From assembly GCA_012512465.1 (NCBI GenBank), contig JAAZED010000253.1:1-5553 (forward strand): 5,553 bases of DNA. Direction: 5' to 3'. This stretch comes from Oxalobacter sp. GTDB taxonomy: Bacteria > Pseudomonadota > Gammaproteobacteria > Burkholderiales > Burkholderiaceae_D. A program made the translations under genes and the position numbers. Below, piece by piece: positions 5,334 through 5,553 of this stretch. Under the pieces are notes generated by a model. That model made no database searches. It was not told the origin of the DNA and saw nothing but the letters and a program-made list of their open reading frames with translations. How positions within the stretch are numbered: position 1 is the stretch's first letter; the number at the start of each line of letters is the position of its first letter.

Positions 5334-5553
5334 ATGCGGGGCGCCTGGATGATGCGTTTTTTTGTCATCGCTACTCTGGCATGTGCATGCCTGTCCGCGT
5401 ATGCCAGGGATTGCCTCATTGCCGTTGATGCCGGGCACACCCGGGAAGAGCAGGGCGCAACAAGTGCGCGCGGCATAGGCGAGTGGCACTTTAATATTGC
5501 ACTGGCAAAAAGGCTGGCGGTATTATTGGACAAGGCCGGGATACCCTATGTAC
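5334..5553 (+). CDS. N-acetylmuramoyl-L-alanine amidase, secreted, 3' end missing
   Basis: This frame runs off the end of the window after 73 codons. It encodes the beginning of an Amidase_3-type zinc hydrolase that cuts the bond between N-acetylmuramic acid and the stem peptide in peptidoglycan. A signal peptide is clear: the hydrophobic core FFVIATLACACLSAYA (residues 9-24) ends in an AYA signal-peptidase I site before RDC. The mature part starts with IAVDAGHT (29-36), where His35 is the expected first zinc ligand. Glu50 in ARGIGEWHFN is the expected glutamate ligand. A helix rich in alanine and leucine follows (ALAKRLAVLLDKAGI). An in-frame TAA at 5328-5330 limits the start to ATG 5334, 5349 or 5352. 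GGGG at 5338-5341 would favour 5349, but this is not decisive. It lies 40 bases after the Lar-like gene with no terminator between, so co-transcription is possible. Confidence 0.87.
   Translation, partial: MRGAWMMRFFVIATLACACLSAYARDCLIAVDAGHTREEQGATSARGIGEWHFNIALAKRLAVLLDKAGIPYV

Noticed and set aside
5349..5405. A lipoprotein signal in the amidase leader (cysteines in LACACL)
   Set aside because: The residues before each cysteine do not fit the lipobox, and an AYA signal-peptidase I site follows directly.

Overview
The window looks like ordinary chromosome of a betaproteobacterium of the order Burkholderiales, possibly Oxalobacteraceae. This rests on the L19 sequence, on the order rplS, CoA-type Nudix hydrolase, CobD/CbiB-family membrane protein (an arrangement I recall from Burkholderiales), and on the moderate GC content. 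A low-GC member such as Oxalobacter would fit, but this is inference from memory. All genes lie on the + strand, no gene-free stretch exceeds about 135 bases, and I see no tRNA, rRNA, insertion sequence, phage gene or CRISPR array.

Positions 1-1129 hold rplS (ribosomal protein L19), a perfect 10-bp hairpin followed by interrupted T-runs, and a Nudix hydrolase of the CoA pyrophosphatase type with a strong ribosome binding site. Positions 1233-2192 hold a divergent polytopic membrane protein of the CobD/CbiB (AmpE-like) family. It has lost the most characteristic CbiB motif and has no cobalamin genes beside it. Positions 2262-4508 hold relA, the large monofunctional (p)ppGpp synthetase. Its hydrolase site is degenerate, it carries the EXDD synthetase signature, and its full regulatory half (TGS, helical, zinc-finger and ACT domains) is intact. 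A possible promoter for relA overlaps the end of the gene before it.

The part after relA is the least conventional. Positions 4643-4837 encode a 64-residue membrane protein of unknown function. It starts at GTG, has a good ribosome binding site, and is preceded by a possible extended -10 promoter and two mutually exclusive small hairpins. A clear intrinsic terminator (about 4875-4907) closes it. Positions 4925-5293 encode a small protein in which a hydrophobic membrane segment precedes a four-cysteine zinc finger resembling the Lar (restriction alleviation) family. The window ends inside a secreted N-acetylmuramoyl-L-alanine amidase (from 5334), of which only the signal peptide and the first part of the catalytic domain are visible.

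The genes do not form one pathway. The first half combines translation (L19), nucleotide or CoA housekeeping (Nudix) and the stringent response (RelA). The second half holds small envelope-associated genes leading into a cell-wall hydrolase. I found no convincing new multi-gene system. The best candidate for a second look is the membrane-anchored Lar-like zinc finger, together with the unknown small membrane protein next to it.
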